NCBI GenBank assembly: GCA_001931905.2
Contig: MSJI02000908.1
Span: 1 to 64,000 of the forward strand
Reading direction: 5' to 3'
Length of the DNA stretch: 64,000 nucleotides
DNA from: Cladosporium sp. IMV 00045
Taxonomy: Eukaryota; Ascomycota; Dothideomycetes; Cladosporiales; Cladosporiaceae
Shown: piece by piece, positions 25,472-38,370 of the stretch
Position numbering within the stretch: position 1 is the first letter of the stretch
Layout of the letters: each line of letters starts with the position of its first letter
Program-made: the position numbers and the translations under genes
The notes under the pieces: generated by a model
Seen by the model: the letters and a program-made list of their open reading frames with translations, nothing else
Databases searched by the model: none
Told to the model about the DNA's origin: nothing

Positions 25472-27794
25472 ATGCATTCTTCAAGGATACTCGCATCAAA
25501 GCACGACCCGAAGCGTCGAAAGCCCAGAGATGCCCTGACACAGGTAAGGCAGAGCTTGTCTCGTTCGACATACTTCCAATTCGATCAAGACCAACGCAAG
25601 TAGTGTGCCTGCGACGAATGCCGACGGAGGAAAGTCAAGGTAAGTACTTCACGGCCCAGCAATTTCCTGCTTGGAGACAACCTTGAGGACATTCAGACTG
25701 ACTTCACCAAGTGCGATGGCACCAGACCCGTATGCAAGCAGTGCCAGGCGCGCCATGCACCTTGCCACTTTGCCGCGCTCTCAGGCGAGACGCGAACCGG
25801 AGCTTTGAGGCGAAAGCTGGAAAATGCACAAGCCGCAGCAGACACGTCAAATCCCCTGGCTTCTCCATCCTGCTCTCCAGCAGAATCATCTTTTCGCCCT
25901 CGCTCGAGAGCTAGACGCTTGTCCCTGCAGACCAGGAATCAATTTAACAGCGATTCGTATGATACGTCTCTGCTCGCCACGCAAGTTTTGAATTACGACC
26001 ATGCAACCGACTCCATTCCACAAGCTGTCGGTGCGATCGACACTCTCTTTGAAACCAGTACACCAGCAGCCGCACGCGAAAGCGACTTGCAAATCTCCCA
26101 GGCACCCGATCATTTGGGCCAGGTCTCCCGCAATGACGAATCATCGAACATGAGACTTGTGCTTGATGCACTCGTCTCAGAAAGCAATTCCGATTCAAGC
26201 GCAATCTTGGCCCGCCTCCGGGCAGGAGAAGAATGGGGCCATGTGGCCCAATCTATTAGTGGCCAAAGAACCGGACAGGCAAGGTCAGTAGTGAGCTACT
26301 TAACGCAGCGGTCATTTCCGCATGAATATGGGTTATTATTCCACTAACGCCTTTCCAGTGCGACGGAGTCGAGTACGGCCAATTTTGAGGGAAGCAGCCA
26401 AAGTCGCCGGCGTGCGCAAACTTTTGACAATAACCACATTTTGCAGGCATGCAACGTACCAATCGATTCATCTGCAATGGTTGGAACATTACAACCATCT
26501 GTTCCACCATTGAAATCCGCTCAATCGAACATTGCCTCCCGAAACCGTACGTCATCGCTTGGTACTCAGGCCATAGCGTTGGTGAAAGCTCTGGCCCGTG
26601 AATCGGATGAAGACAGTTCCTTACTGCTGGCATCCCTTCGTTCAGGCTGTCCGTGGGATGTGATAGCCGGCACAGTACTTCGAGCTGATGGACTAATGAA
26701 TCAAAACCTATTCGCGAGGCTCAATCAACCACACCTGTTGTCAAATGTGGACCCATCGTCGAGCTACGACAATTCCGCACTGATGCCCGCACCAGAATAC
26801 TATGGATCGACATTGAAGAACGAGTACCATACTTACGACTTAGAGCCACCAGAGAACATCGATCGATATCGACCGTGGATTCAGCGCAGATTCAATCGCA
26901 ACCTTTGGAAGCAGAACCACGTTGTCAGGAGGGACAACTACATACACAATCTGGACCCCACTGAAGGCTCTCTACTAACATCTAGTGCCCACAACCGACT
27001 AGGGAATATGGCATTGGCTGATGCTATTGGCGCAAACCACTGGCCAGCTTCGACGCAAGCGATGCAACAGCGCAACCTCACAGCACCGCCATGGGCAGCT
27101 CAATGCATTCACGAGACTGATGCTCCATCGGAACCTTTCGATATCGCATTCAACGACCTGATGGCCGCTGCATCCAGCCTTGGAAGTATTGACGAGGTCT
27201 GTGGAACTCAAGTCTGCTTTGAAGCGCTGGACGACGAGGCAGCATTCGCCTCTGCGCCCCTGCTCTCACAGATCATCGCTTCCCTGATATTGAGCATCAA
27301 GTCAGATGAGCCCGCAACTTCAGTGACACAGTACGCCCTCATGTGGGCCGAGTGGACACTATGGAGATGGATGCTCGCGCCGTCGCCCCAGACGTACCAA
27401 GAGCTACCCGAGATTATGAAACCCAGCAATAGCCAGCTCTTCGTCAGTCATCGGCGAATGTACGATTTCATCATCTGGCCTGCTTTGAGGGAGCACATTT
27501 GCAACCTGCCGGATGTGGATCGGCGTTGGCTCACAGAAGCATGCGTGACCGTACGCTGCGACCTGGATTGGGCGACCGAGGCGCTAGTCAGTCGGAACAT
27601 TGACACTGGCAAACTTGAGCTGAGTCCAACATTAAAGGTACGCTTTTTTCCCGATCGCTGGAACCCTTTACTGACGCGTGTCCCAGCCTTATGTCTCTTC
27701 TCCGGCAACTTGGTCAATGGGCGCTTCTGTGCGGCCATTTTTGCAAAATGCAGACTCTTATGCTAGGATACGAGTACCGCAATTCGTGGGCTAG
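25472..27794 (+). CDS. Zn2Cys6 transcription factor
   Basis: Five exons (25472-25543, 25604-25639, 25712-26283, 26359-27637, 27687-27794) give 688 residues. The binuclear zinc cluster CDECRRRKVKC-x6-CKQC-x6-C is assembled only after removing introns of 60 and 72 bp, one of which splits the cluster; a basic stretch (KHDPKRRKPRD) lies just before it. The C-terminal half has WAEWTLWRWM, PEIMKPSNSQLF and WPALREHICN, the pattern of Zn2Cys6 proteins with a conserved C-terminal domain after a short Leu-rich motif. That motif occurs twice here (see findings). Intron 4 is 49 bp. An alternative acceptor at 27766 would also keep the frame and give a different C-terminus. Target genes are unknown. Confidence 0.85.
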
Positions 27795-28431
27795 CAAATG
27801 CGTATCACGCCCTGATGAATGTAGTGATGCAAAGACAAGACGAGTTGTACGATGATCTAAGTGGTAGCTCTAGACGAGACCGAACCGTTAGAACTTCAAT
27901 GGACTGAGTTGGCAGGCGATCGTTTTCTTTGGGGATCAGAGCCGCCTCGGGATTTCGCTGATATCGCCACATTCAACCTCGAACCAGTCTTGTATCTTCC
28001 TACCACATCCTGGCCATATAACCTGATCCTAAACGCTGGCCAAGGCTGGCACTTCATTTGACCTTGTTGCCTCGACCTCTGACACGAGCTCATCCATCCT
28101 TTGCACTCCGCCTTTGCGATTCCGCCCACGTATGTTCTTCTAGGAGGTTTTGCTGGCCTCAAGCTCGGCTCTCTTTGTCCGTGCAGCTATTTACAAGATC
28201 CTCAAAGCTCATTGCTTCCTTCCCCCTTTCATGTGTCTCCCCTCGTAGTAGGGGACGTGAAGCATTTGCATATTTAGCGAAGGAATTCATCGTATATACA
28301 GTTATCTGTTTAGTGTCGTCAAAATAGCCATGCCATGCCATCCGATCCCCATCCGAGGGTATCAGTCTTTGTTATATCCCATCGTTAAAAGCTCTAAAAT
28401 TATCAATCTCTCCCAAATCCTCTCATTCCCA
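27795..28431. other. Convergent 3' region
   Basis: Between the Zn2Cys6 gene and the DOMON-b561 gene, which end toward each other. A protein-like stretch in another frame (27767-27907) is discussed under the Zn2Cys6 gene as a possible alternative end. Otherwise nothing recognised. Confidence 0.5.
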
Positions 28432-30086
28432 TCAACGTCTACTATCCCGCTTGGAGTAATACTCCCTAGGAGGCGGGGGCACCTCATACGAGCCCTCACT
28501 GCTCTCCTCATAATGTCTGCTCATCTCCTTGGGCTGGCCGCGGTAGGCGGGCCTTCCATGCGCCGCTCCAGCGCTCCTCTTCCTCTTCCTCTCGCCGTAG
28601 AAGATGGACGCAAGGTACAAGAAACCCATAACAGCCGCCACGACGGCGTAAGCGATGATGGAGCTCTGCTCCTGATTCCCTGCCAATTGCAGGCCCAGAC
28701 CGCCGTTGATCATTCCCAGGATGATAGCGATGCGGCCAATGCCGATGTGCGCGTAGGAGACGGTTGTGCGGCGGCCGTAGCGCTTGAAGGCGCGGTGGTG
28801 CAGCCAGCCGCCGAGGGGCTGGGCGAGCAGGATGATGAGCAGGACGATGCCGATGATGGGGTGGGCGTTGGTCAGGTAGCGGCCGTTGATGGCGAGCCAG
28901 ATGCCCATGGCGAAGGCGACGATGTAGATGATGAAAGCAACGATTTGCAGCGCGGCGTGCACCCAGACCAGGCCGGTGAAGCTGGCGACGCGGATGAGGA
29001 TGCCGCCGATGGGGAAGAGGCCGACGAAGGCGAGGGAGGCCATCACGCCGTGCGCGAGGAGGATTGTTTCCTGCGATGCGCCGCCGAAGGCGCCGCTGCG
29101 GCCGTTCTGGGAGAGGTTGGAGCTGCTTGACCCGCCGTTGGAAGATGAGCTGTCGCCTTCGTCACATTCGGGAAGCTGTCGCTTTTCGTTCTCCCTCCAT
29201 GGAGCGTCAGTCGGCCAGGCTACATTTTGCCTGTAAGGTCCGCGTCCGCCAGGGCCATAGCCTTCTGGGTGGCAATCTGCGGCCCAGGTCGGACGGGCAG
29301 TTGGCCAGGATGTAGAAAATTCGGTCGGCCATGCAGTCGGGCAGCCAGAGGTACCGGTGACGGATGCAAGAGTCTTCGAAGGTGCAGGAGTGCAAGTGGC
29401 GCCTCCAGAACTGGCAGTTCCAGTTGAAGACCCAGAGCTTGAAGATCCAGAAGAGCCCAACAGCGGGTTGACCTCACTGCCGCCCTTTGCGTCGGCGAAA
29501 TCCCAGTCGAAAGAGCCGTAGTCGCGGCCGTGCTGGCTGATCGACTCGTCCAAGCTGTCAGACTCAATGGTCGACCCAGATGCAGTGGCATGGATCCAGG
29601 AAGCGCTCGAGCCAGAGAAGTCCATACTGCCGCCGCTCCAGCTAGCACAACTACCGCATCGAATGTTGGCGGTCATGGTGTTGCCCTCTACGCCAGAGCC
29701 TTCGAGCAGACTGATATCTGCACCATTGTTGACGGAGGGCTCATTGTGACCAGAGCCCGATCGAGGCGAGACGGTAACGTTGTTGCCGTCGGCTGATTTG
29801 TACATGATGAATATGTTGGCTCCGCTCATGGATGAGCCTTGACCGAGGCCAACCCATTCGTAATCCGTAGGTGCTGACATTTGGATGAAGACGTCGCCGC
29901 TGCCGGAGTCCGCTGTGCTTTGTGGGATGTTGAGTTGGTAGCATACTTGATCGAAGCATTGTTGTGAAAGTTGGGCGTATGCAGTTGAGCCTGTTGAAGT
30001 GTTAGCACGATGCAATCTCATATCATCTGCAAAAAGAACAACGCACCAAGGCTCAGAGCCGCAGCGGCGGTGGTAGATAATCTCAT
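28432..30086 (-). CDS. Secreted/membrane DOMON-cytochrome b561 protein
   Basis: Exons 30086-30047 and 29990-28432 (56-bp intron) give 532 residues. A signal peptide (MRLSTTAAAALSL...AYA, cleavage about residue 19) is followed by a CDH-type cytochrome/DOMON domain (about 25-200, with FIQMSAPTDYEWVGLG and a Met haem-ligand candidate). A Ser/Gly/Thr and WPT-rich linker comes next. Then a cytochrome b561 membrane region, about 350-490, has the four helix histidines expected for two haems (HGVMASLAF, HAALQIVAF, HPIIGIVLL, HIGIGRIAI). The C-terminal tail is charged (ERKRKRS, then PPPPREYY). In the family this moves electrons across a membrane, probably plasma membrane or vacuole. Partner and substrate cannot be read from sequence. 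Confidence 0.9.
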
Positions 30087-32461
30087 AATGATAGCGACCT
30101 AGACGAACGATCAAAATCGTCGAGCTGTCAATCAACAGACCAGACGGTACTGTATCTTAGGAACAGAAAGAGAGAGCCAAAAGAAGACAACCCTCGATCC
30201 TCAAATACAAACACAAAGCGAGGCTGATCAAGACCGAACAAATAAGGGAGCAGCGAGGTCATCTATAGTAATACACATCGCGAGAGCAATAGTCAGCCCT
30301 AGCCACGACAGACACCAAGCATCGAAGCTCTGAACCTGCCGCTCCCTCTCCCTCGAAGAAACCTCGCGCAGCCTCCCCCAGAAGACCAGCCATCCCGCGC
30401 AGAAAAGTATACCAGGTAGGTGTGTGCTGCGCCCAGCAGCACGCGCAAGTCAGACACATGTTTCGGTGCGGCTGTCAGGGCACACCGAACAGCGCAGCTC
30501 TCACGCGCGGGAAACAAGCCACCCGCTTATCGCAGCAAATGTGTTGGATGTTGCGATTTCTCTCGTCCAACAGCAGGTGCGCATACCCAGCTCACCGCAG
30601 AATTGGACCTAGTACGAAGACGGGAGTTTGGAGGAGAGCCGACGTTCTCTGCTCACGCAAGACGTTCTTGGTATTCCGGCGCGGCGCACGTTATCCTGTA
30701 AGGCGAACACATGCGGCCGCGCGGCCGCGAGCTCCCAGAAATACGGTCCATTCGTGGTGGCTATGGTTATCAATTCGCAAGCCGGTCGGCAATTCGATCC
30801 CAAGAAGCCCAAGATTGAAGATCATGCGGTATGGAATGGCTCAAATGGCAGGATAGTTGCTAGGATGACCGTGCAGGCTGTGATAGGACGCCCATCCCCC
30901 ACAGCGCAAACAGTGCCCGAGCGTTGGTTTGCGGAAGGCTGAACTACGAAGGCTGGCAGGCTGACACCCGCCTTCTGTGAGCGGTTCGAAAGGATTCAAT
31001 TCTCCGCCATTGGACAAAGGACAGAATGGGGAGACATCCCAAGCCTCCACCTTTACGTGTCGTGAAATGGTGCCACATGGAAACTGCTTTGCTTTGAAAT
31101 GCTCTGTCGTGGTTTAGCACGTTTTGGTGGTGGCTTCGACAGGTGCAAGCTTCGATCAAAGACACAAGGTTAACTTGGCAACAAGCCATCTTTGTCTGCG
31201 ATAGATTGTTCGACATGCTACGTCGGACAACGTGGATGCGATCGTTGCCTAGCCATGCATGTGTTGTCTTCGACGGAGTTAACGATTGCGAGCATAGAAA
31301 CATCTATTACTCAGCCAAGCCGGCAGATCAGACATGAGTGATGCCTTGACACCATGCACGATATACATCCCTACGTGACACCGCGAAGTCAATTCGATCG
31401 AAGCAAGGATAGCTCGGTAGCTGCGAAGAACTCATCGTCATCGCTACCAACGGCATACGCGTCCTTCTTGAAAAAGCTCTCACTGCTGTTCATCTATACA
31501 AGCCTTGCTGAGCTGGGTATCATGACTCTCCTCTTAACTATCTCAAAAAAGCAACTACCAGCGGCCCGCAAGTAGTGAAAGACGTTCCGTTTTTTGAGAT
31601 GGTGGAGAGCTCTCGTACAGGTGTGAAGTGAATGGGTGGGGATATGCTGTAGCAGTACCTCCGTATCATTGCAAATCTCCTCGACTCGTAGCACAGCCTC
31701 CACGAGAGGCGTGGACCTCGACTAGCAGAAGGAACCTTATACCTCTTAGCATTGCAACAGCAGCGAAACACGTGAAGCTCAAGGACAAGCCTTGTTGTGT
31801 TGACGATAGCCGACAAGGTGACCGACAAGACTGATTCAAGGCACCTTGATGGGTCGAAGAGGACTGGTAAATTGACGACAGAAGGTGGGTTCCTGGAAGC
31901 TAGTCGTCATCTTCTTCATCAGGCTTTGTTCGTATCGCTTGACATTTTGCTATGTTCAAGAACCTCGGCACTTGACCTGCTGCGTCTTCCACATCCTCCA
32001 TACCGCAGTGCCACTACTTGCCTGTCAGCCCCATACATCCCAATTGCCATGGCCCAGGACTGCCTGTCTTTGTGAAAGAGTGTTGAACAGCTACTCCACC
32101 ATGCTGAAGAACTATCAATGTCGCTCATGAGTCGCATAGGAACTCGTATGGGAAGAAGGGAGATGAGAAATGGATGAACCACAGAATAATAAGTTAGAAA
32201 GGGGTAAGTGATTTTCTGTTCAGTGCCGAAAAGATGACTATCGCGGTATGGAAAAAGCAGCAAAGCCATAAAAATTTTGAGCTCTCCCGCGCCTTTCGAT
32301 TCCCGTTCTCTAGCCCCGATACGACAGAGCTTGAGCCGATTCTTGACTGGTCGACTCCTCGTTATTCCCCCTAAGCACGAATGACATCAAAAACGTTCAT
32401 TGCTCGTCAAAAAGCATTTCACGTCCCGCAGTAAACTGTGCAAAACGGAGGACTTCCTGAC
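30087..32461. other. 2.4-kb region without a recognised gene
   Basis: Upstream of the DOMON-b561 gene and downstream of the STM1-like gene. Frames such as 30422-30856 and 30628-30942 (plus) show no domain, splice logic or codon bias. It contains a perfect 16-bp palindrome GCGGCCGCGCGGCCGC at 30713-30728. Confidence 0.5.
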
Positions 32462-34072
32462 TTAAGCGCCAAGGGAGGGGAAGGCAGACTCGTCCTTGGT
32501 GTTGATGGCACCCCCACGGGGACCGCTGCGCTGCTCAGTGCGGGCGCCGCTGGGGGCACCGCGGGGGCCACGAGCCTCACCGCGGCCACGGCCACCGCGA
32601 CCACCACGGCCGCCACGGCCCTCACCGCGGCCACCACGGGCACCACCGCGGCTGCGGTCGCCAGTGTCGGGGGCGGCGTAGTACTGGCCGTCCAGAGTAA
32701 GAGCGTTCTTGGTCTTGTTCTCCTTGGCCTTGTGCTGCTTGCCGGCGGCACCGGCAAAGTACTCCTCATGGGGGCGGTCGACGGCCTTGCCCTCAGGGAA
32801 CTTCTGGTTGGAGCCCTCGTTGGCCTTGCGGATGGCCAGGCTGTCGCCGGCAAGGGCCTGGCGCTTCTCGGCCAGATCGGCGAGGTACTGCTCGTAGGAC
32901 TTGGTCTTGTCCTCCTCGGGCTCGGGGGCACCGCTGACACCGTCAGGGCCGCTGCTGGACGCAGGGTCGGCGCCGTCCTCGTTCTTAGCCTCGGCGGCGG
33001 CCATAGCGTCACCGGCCTTCTCGTCCTGCCACTCGGACTGACCCTCCTGGTAGCCCCAGCCGTGACCGGCCTGCTTCTCGTGTTCGCTTGAAGAAAATCA
33101 GTAGGTTGAAAATTTGAGATATGACGGATCGAAACTCACCCAATGCCAGTGTGGCTGTGGCGGTCATCACGGGGAGCCCTGGGGGCGCGGTCACCACGGC
33201 CACCGCGGCCACGGCCACGGCCAGCGCGGGGAGGACCACCCTCGCGAGGCTCACGGGGTTCTGTGGTTTTGTTAGTCTTGGAACGGTGATACTATCTGCG
33301 ACAAACGCTATACATACCCCTAGTGCGGTTGGGGTGACGGTCCTGGCGGAGGCCGTCGTCGCGCTTCTCGGAGCGGTTGTTCACTGAGCCAGCTGTACAA
33401 AGGAGCCGTATTAGTCATGCGCTCCAGATTTGTCGTCGCCCATCATCTCCTCTGAATCTTCATCCATCACCATGCATTCCACGCGTCGTCCGTTCTCGCA
33501 AATCTTCACTCTCATCTCCTCGCCTCTGCTCTACATTCTCCACTTCCAGGAAAACCACGTACCGGCAGGGCCACGTCCACCAGCGGCGGGGCGGGCGGCA
33601 TCGCGGGCGGCGGGTGCCTCAGGGCCAGCATTGCGCTTGCCGGTGCGCTGGACAGGCTTGTCCATGACCTTGGTCGGGGGTTCCGGGGCCCTGTTAGGGT
33701 CGAGCTCCGGGTCGTTGCCTTTATTGAATACGTGTCAGCGCCAGAGATCGTGTCTTCGTCCAGCTCTTCCCATCAAATGGACACAGCTGAGCTCGGCGAG
33801 CTCGGATGCGCGCGGCGTTGGCGGGACGGGAGATTGCATACCCAGGAGCTCGTAAAGGTTCTATATTGATGATGGGTCAGCATTGCGCGCGCGTGTCGGA
33901 CGGGGTGGATGGCGGCCGTCGAGGACTGAGGTGATGAAGGCATGGCATTGGCGACGGCATCGCATTTCAAGACGTGTGGTCCCCCAATGCAATTGTATCA
34001 TCCCATCGACCGTACGGCGCCACGGCTGCGGGCAGCAGGATGGTATCGTACCTTGCTCGCGATCTGGCTCAT
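32462..34072 (-). CDS. STM1: STM1/HABP4-like ribosome-binding protein
   Basis: Six exons on the minus strand: 34072-34052, 33860-33842 (19 bp), 33718-33563, 33383-33318, 33260-33140 and 33086-32462, giving 335 residues. The N-terminus MSQIASKNLYELLGNDPELD is the Stm1 N-terminal motif. The middle holds SHTGIGEHEKQAGHGWG, characteristic of the hyaluronan/mRNA-binding (HABP4/SERBP1) domain. The C-terminus is an RGG-rich tract (GGRGGRGGRGRGEARG), and there is a second, smaller Arg/Gly tract before the HABP4 block. The protein ends ESAFPSLGA. Family members bind the 80S ribosome, hold it inactive under starvation and protect it. Introns range from 53 to 191 bp. Confidence 0.88.
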
Positions 34073-35282
34073 CTTCTCCTGCAGTTTCACAAACACACTA
34101 CACCCATCACTCGAAGAAAGTTGTGCAGTCGGGTGGAGCGAAGAGCGCGCAGGCTGGCGTGCACGGCCGGCCGAAAAGCTGCTGTGCGGGGCTTGGCATG
34201 AAAGAGGAGAGAGAGTGAGAGCTCTGGCTGCTATACTTCATGATGATGAGCAGTGGGGGGTTATAACCGCGGATTGATCGCCAGTGGGAGCTGCATTCAG
34301 ATGTTGTTGTTGCAGACAGGAGGGATTTTGTGTATGAACGAGTGCATGTCCTCGAAGATATTCACATACATCATGGTGTTCTCGCGGTCAGCTCCTACTC
34401 CAGACCAGGCAGTGAAGCCACACATCCGCACCTCATCCCATGCCATACAACTGATGTGATCTGTCACGCAAGAAATTTCGACCACCGAGAGGCGGCTGAA
34501 AATAAACACAGGATTACTGTGGATTCCCTCTTGCTTGATTCTTTCCTTGCTCAGCTCAGTGCCGAGTTTGCGTTTCGGGTAGGCTGTGCGTGAGGAATAC
34601 CACCACTGGTGCGGAGTTGAAGGCTTCTCAGTGGCTCGTATACGTTTAGACAGAAAATGTGCGATGATACCTGCATCAATGCTACGGAGAGAGGACTGTT
34701 GGACTCGAGGCTTCCTCAATCGTGTGGTGCTACTTGGGTATGCTAAGGTTGAGGGTACTTGCACCAATGCTACGGAGATTCTGATGCTGGATTTCACGGT
34801 TTCTCAGGATCACATGGTTCATTAAGTTTGTCATTAAATCTGTACTGCGTTGAAGCCACCTCCATGCCTCGACATCTCATCAAAAGACTAGTCATCGAAG
34901 CCCACCAAATGCTACTTACCTAGCACGAGACTTCACTCGTCGCAACCCGTCGCAAGTATGTTAAATATGCAAATGCCTTCCAGAGTACAGATGCAGTGTG
35001 AGCAAATGCCAACAGTCCAATGCAACAAAAACTTAATGCCGTTTTACATCCCGCCATGCCCCCCTCCAGACCAGCGCCGTCGCTGCGAAAAACTTTTCTT
35101 GTTTGTAAAAAAACATCCCTCATTTCTCCGTCAAACCAAAAATAAACTTGCATGCGTCTCGAATAACTTTTGATTCCCCTTTTTTTGTAACAATCAAAAC
35201 AAACTCCGGTTCGCGCAGGCCTCGTCGAGGCCAAGAAGCATAACTTTTATTGTAAGGTGCACCGCCAGCTCTCAGCCGTAAA
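34073..35282. other. Intergenic region between STM1-like and bZIP genes
   Basis: About 1.2 kb holding the STM1-like promoter and bZIP 3' region. Overlapping frames (34297-34797 minus, for example) look random. Nothing else recognised. Confidence 0.55.
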
Positions 35283-36934
35283 TCATCTCCCGCCGCCACC
35301 CTGTTCAAAGGAGTACGACGTGGGGTAGTGCATGCTAGCACTCAGTCCGAATGGATCAGCATCCAGCATGGGATCGTTCGGATCGATTACGTGCGGGATA
35401 GATGCATATGCGTCGCTGTCGCCACCCTCGCTCCCCTGCTGTTGTTGTCCCTGCGTGAGGTGCTGTTGCTGCTGCTCGTATTGGGGCGTCATTTGTTGCT
35501 GACCAGGAGGCGGCATGTGGGATTGCTGCCCGGACTGTTGATAACCATATCCCTGGCCCGGTGGAGGGTGTGCTTGGTCGTACTGCTGTGGTGGATAGTT
35601 GCCGTGCAGATTGTGGTGTGCGTCGAGGTTGTCGTGTTCGCTTGTGTGATCTTGATCCATGTCGTTTTGGTCAAGCATAGAGTGCGGAGCATTCGCCGTA
35701 TCATACTCCTGTTCTGTACTCACGAGTTAACCCTAGGACGACAAAGTTCCACTAGCTTGGGAGATGGGGGAGGGGTGAACTTGCCGAGCTGGTCGATGTG
35801 CTTTTGAAAAGGGCTGGGATAGTACGCAGATGCGGAGTTGGCAGAGTTGTTCTGTCCGGGTCCGCCGCTACCCGCACTTCCCGGTGGGTTTTGGTGCTGG
35901 TTGTTGGGTTGGCTGTTGGGCGCATGCTTGGGCATGCCACCACCGCCGCCACCCTGGAACTGGCCGGGACGTTGCGGTCGTTGCATGTGCGACGCTTGTT
36001 GTGGCGGTTGATACATTACCGGATTAAGTGACTGTTGCTGGCCACGGGCGAAATGCGAGGAATGCTGTCCCTGAGGCTGAGCAAGAACGCCTGATGTGGG
36101 TGGGGTCATCCCACCTGTTTGCATTGCAATCGGTGACCGGGTTGAAAGGTTAGAGGGCGAGGACACGTGAGAGGAGGGGGTTGGGCCCGCTTGGGGAGAG
36201 GTGGAAGTGAACCCCAAATCAGAGTGCGATTGCCCGGGAGCGAGTTTTGGAGTCAGGGCTTGTCCAGAACGCCGTGCATGTTGTCGTTGAATAGCAGCAC
36301 GCTGCAAAGGCGGCTGCGATGACTGCATCTGAGGCATGCCCGTAAGCTGCTGCATGAAACCCGGGGGAAATGCAGGGCTGCCGGTCTTCATCTGAAGCTC
36401 CGTTTGAACGTCGATGCCTGGTCTTTGTCAATTCGTGTTGTTGGGAAGACCTGAGACGCCACGTCTTACCTTTCTCCAAGAGAATTCTCTCGAGCAGCGA
36501 ATTCTTGTACCGGAGCATCAGGCACTCATCAGCGGCCGAACGATGACTCTGCTGGAGGGTCCCCAGAGTGTCTTCGTTTTGCTTGATCGTTGCCTCGAGT
36601 TGCTTGATGTACTCGGTTCGACGTTCCCTGAACGCCGCCTGGGCCTGTCTGTTGCGCTGCTTGCGCTCCTCTGATGTTGCATAGATCTATCCAGTGATTA
36701 GCGATAGTGATCGGCAAACTAAGCTTCACGTTCAAGACTTACAGGCTTCCTTCCACCTTTGCGCTTCTGAGGTTGAGTAGGTTCCTGAGTGGATTCTACG
36801 GCACCATCGTGCTCCGGCGTCGACTCCATTGAACTCGGCGTGCCATCGCGAACGACATCGATCTTGCTATCAGCAGCAACATCGTCCCCGGCGTCTGGGG
36901 CGACGGTGCTGCTGGCAGCGTCGTTATCTGCCAT
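35283..36934 (-). CDS. bZIP transcription factor with Gln/Pro-rich C-terminus
   Basis: Exons 36934-36743, 36686-36470, 36417-35785 and 35713-35283 give 490 residues. The basic region ERKQRNRQAQAAFRERRTEY follows a KRKGGRKP stretch and runs into a leucine-zipper helix (IKQLEATIKQNEDTL ... LLERILLEKG). After the zipper the protein is Pro/Gln/Ser-rich and ends in a Gln- and Asp-rich tail (DPNDPMLDADPFGLS). The NRQAQAAFRERR form of the basic region separates it from the NRAAQRAFR (Yap/KapC) group; I cannot name an orthologue. Intron 3 (35714-35784, 71 bp) appears to use a GC-AG pair: donor GCAAGT, acceptor ACAG. Retaining it gives a protein ending soon after KFTPPPSPKL. Confidence 0.86.
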
Positions 36935-38370
36935 CTGCAGGTACCCGGACAAAACAACCAGACGGCCAAAAAGCAATAGCCCAAGCGAGTTAGAGCATTC
37001 GTCTGGTCCACCCAGTCGTTCGGCAAGGACAACAAGGCTGATCTGGGGGAGAGCGGGCACGTGTATGGGGTATCAGTGTGGTAATGGAATGAAAGACACA
37101 ATTGATAAGGTTGCAGGAGCGAAAGAGCAGAAAGAGAGTGAGGTAAGAGGTTGGCTAATGGAAACGCGGCCGAGAGAGGTGGGCGAGAAAAATGCGCGCG
37201 TGCTTGGGCGGGACGGCCGACAGCGGGGAGCGGAGAAGAGAAAACTTCACAAGGCCTTGTGCAGTCACGCGTGCAGACAGAGCCGAAAGCCTAAGGTTAG
37301 GTGTATTCGCAGGATGGCTCGCTATGGAGAGAGACTCTGTCGCATTGGCCGGGCGTGCATGTAGGAGAATGCGCGGTGGAGGGCGTTGAAGGGCAGGAGA
37401 GATCACGCGGCGCAGAAAATCGTCATGCTCCCCGCCGTTGTGTGTTGCCTGTGGCTGTATGAATGGCCGACGGATCTCCATGGGCCATCTGGTGCACAGA
37501 GCGTGTCGCGAGGCCGTTGACGGACGCCTCTACCAGTGCCTCCCCGTCCAAAAGTCGTCATTCTAGACCAGAAGGAATCATGTTGTATGCGCCATCGAAG
37601 AGGCATTTTCCACTCCGCAGCCATGAGGGCGTGCGAAACGACCAGACGACACGGCTCGTGGCCGGTCTTCACCACGAGGCTGGGGAAGACAAAATGCGGA
37701 GACGAACGGGAGGTGCAGATCTTCGCAGGCGGGAGTGAAGCGATTCGCCAGGTGTTACCAATGGGAAATCCTCAATGGGAAGCCATAGCCGAATCCAGAT
37801 CAATATCTCCGCGGACATGGTGGCCTCGAGGTCGACTACACTACCCTTCCCTTGAGTCTTGACGGTGACAAGAGGGAGGGAGATTATCTACACCCAGATA
37901 TGGCCCAAATATGGGATTTCAAGCGATACTTCAAGACATGAGGTGAGATCTTGCTTGTTAGCGACTCATCAGATGCGCGAGTCTCCTGGCATTGCTGTCG
38001 TAAGACCGAGGCATCGGGAGGCAGCGTCACGTGATATGCTCAGGTAAGGTTATTTGCACCTCATGGAATCCCAAAAACCTCGTATATCTTGTCCTCTTGA
38101 AGAATATATCTACCTAGGTAGTAGGTACCTACCTGAATCAAACTCAGTTCGATCACAGTGTCGCGCTTGCGAAGATCTGAATGGTTTGCTAACAACAAAG
38201 CGTAACTTCCGCCTCATCGCTGCGGCCAAGTAGTGGCGAGTGATTGCCAACATGGAAGGAGACACGAGCATCTCGTTCTCCTGTGCAGTCAATGTGATTG
38301 TTTCTATTCCAAATCACTTCATTTCACACGATGATGAGAACCGGAGGCGAATCTTCACCATATTAACGGG
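36935..38370. other. Divergent promoter region, bZIP and arrestin-like genes
   Basis: 1.4 kb between two opposed genes. A frame at 36789-37364 (plus) is partly antisense to the bZIP first exon and not convincing. A palindromic-looking CTACCTAGGTAGTAGGTACCTA lies near 38112-38133. No gene called. Confidence 0.5.
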
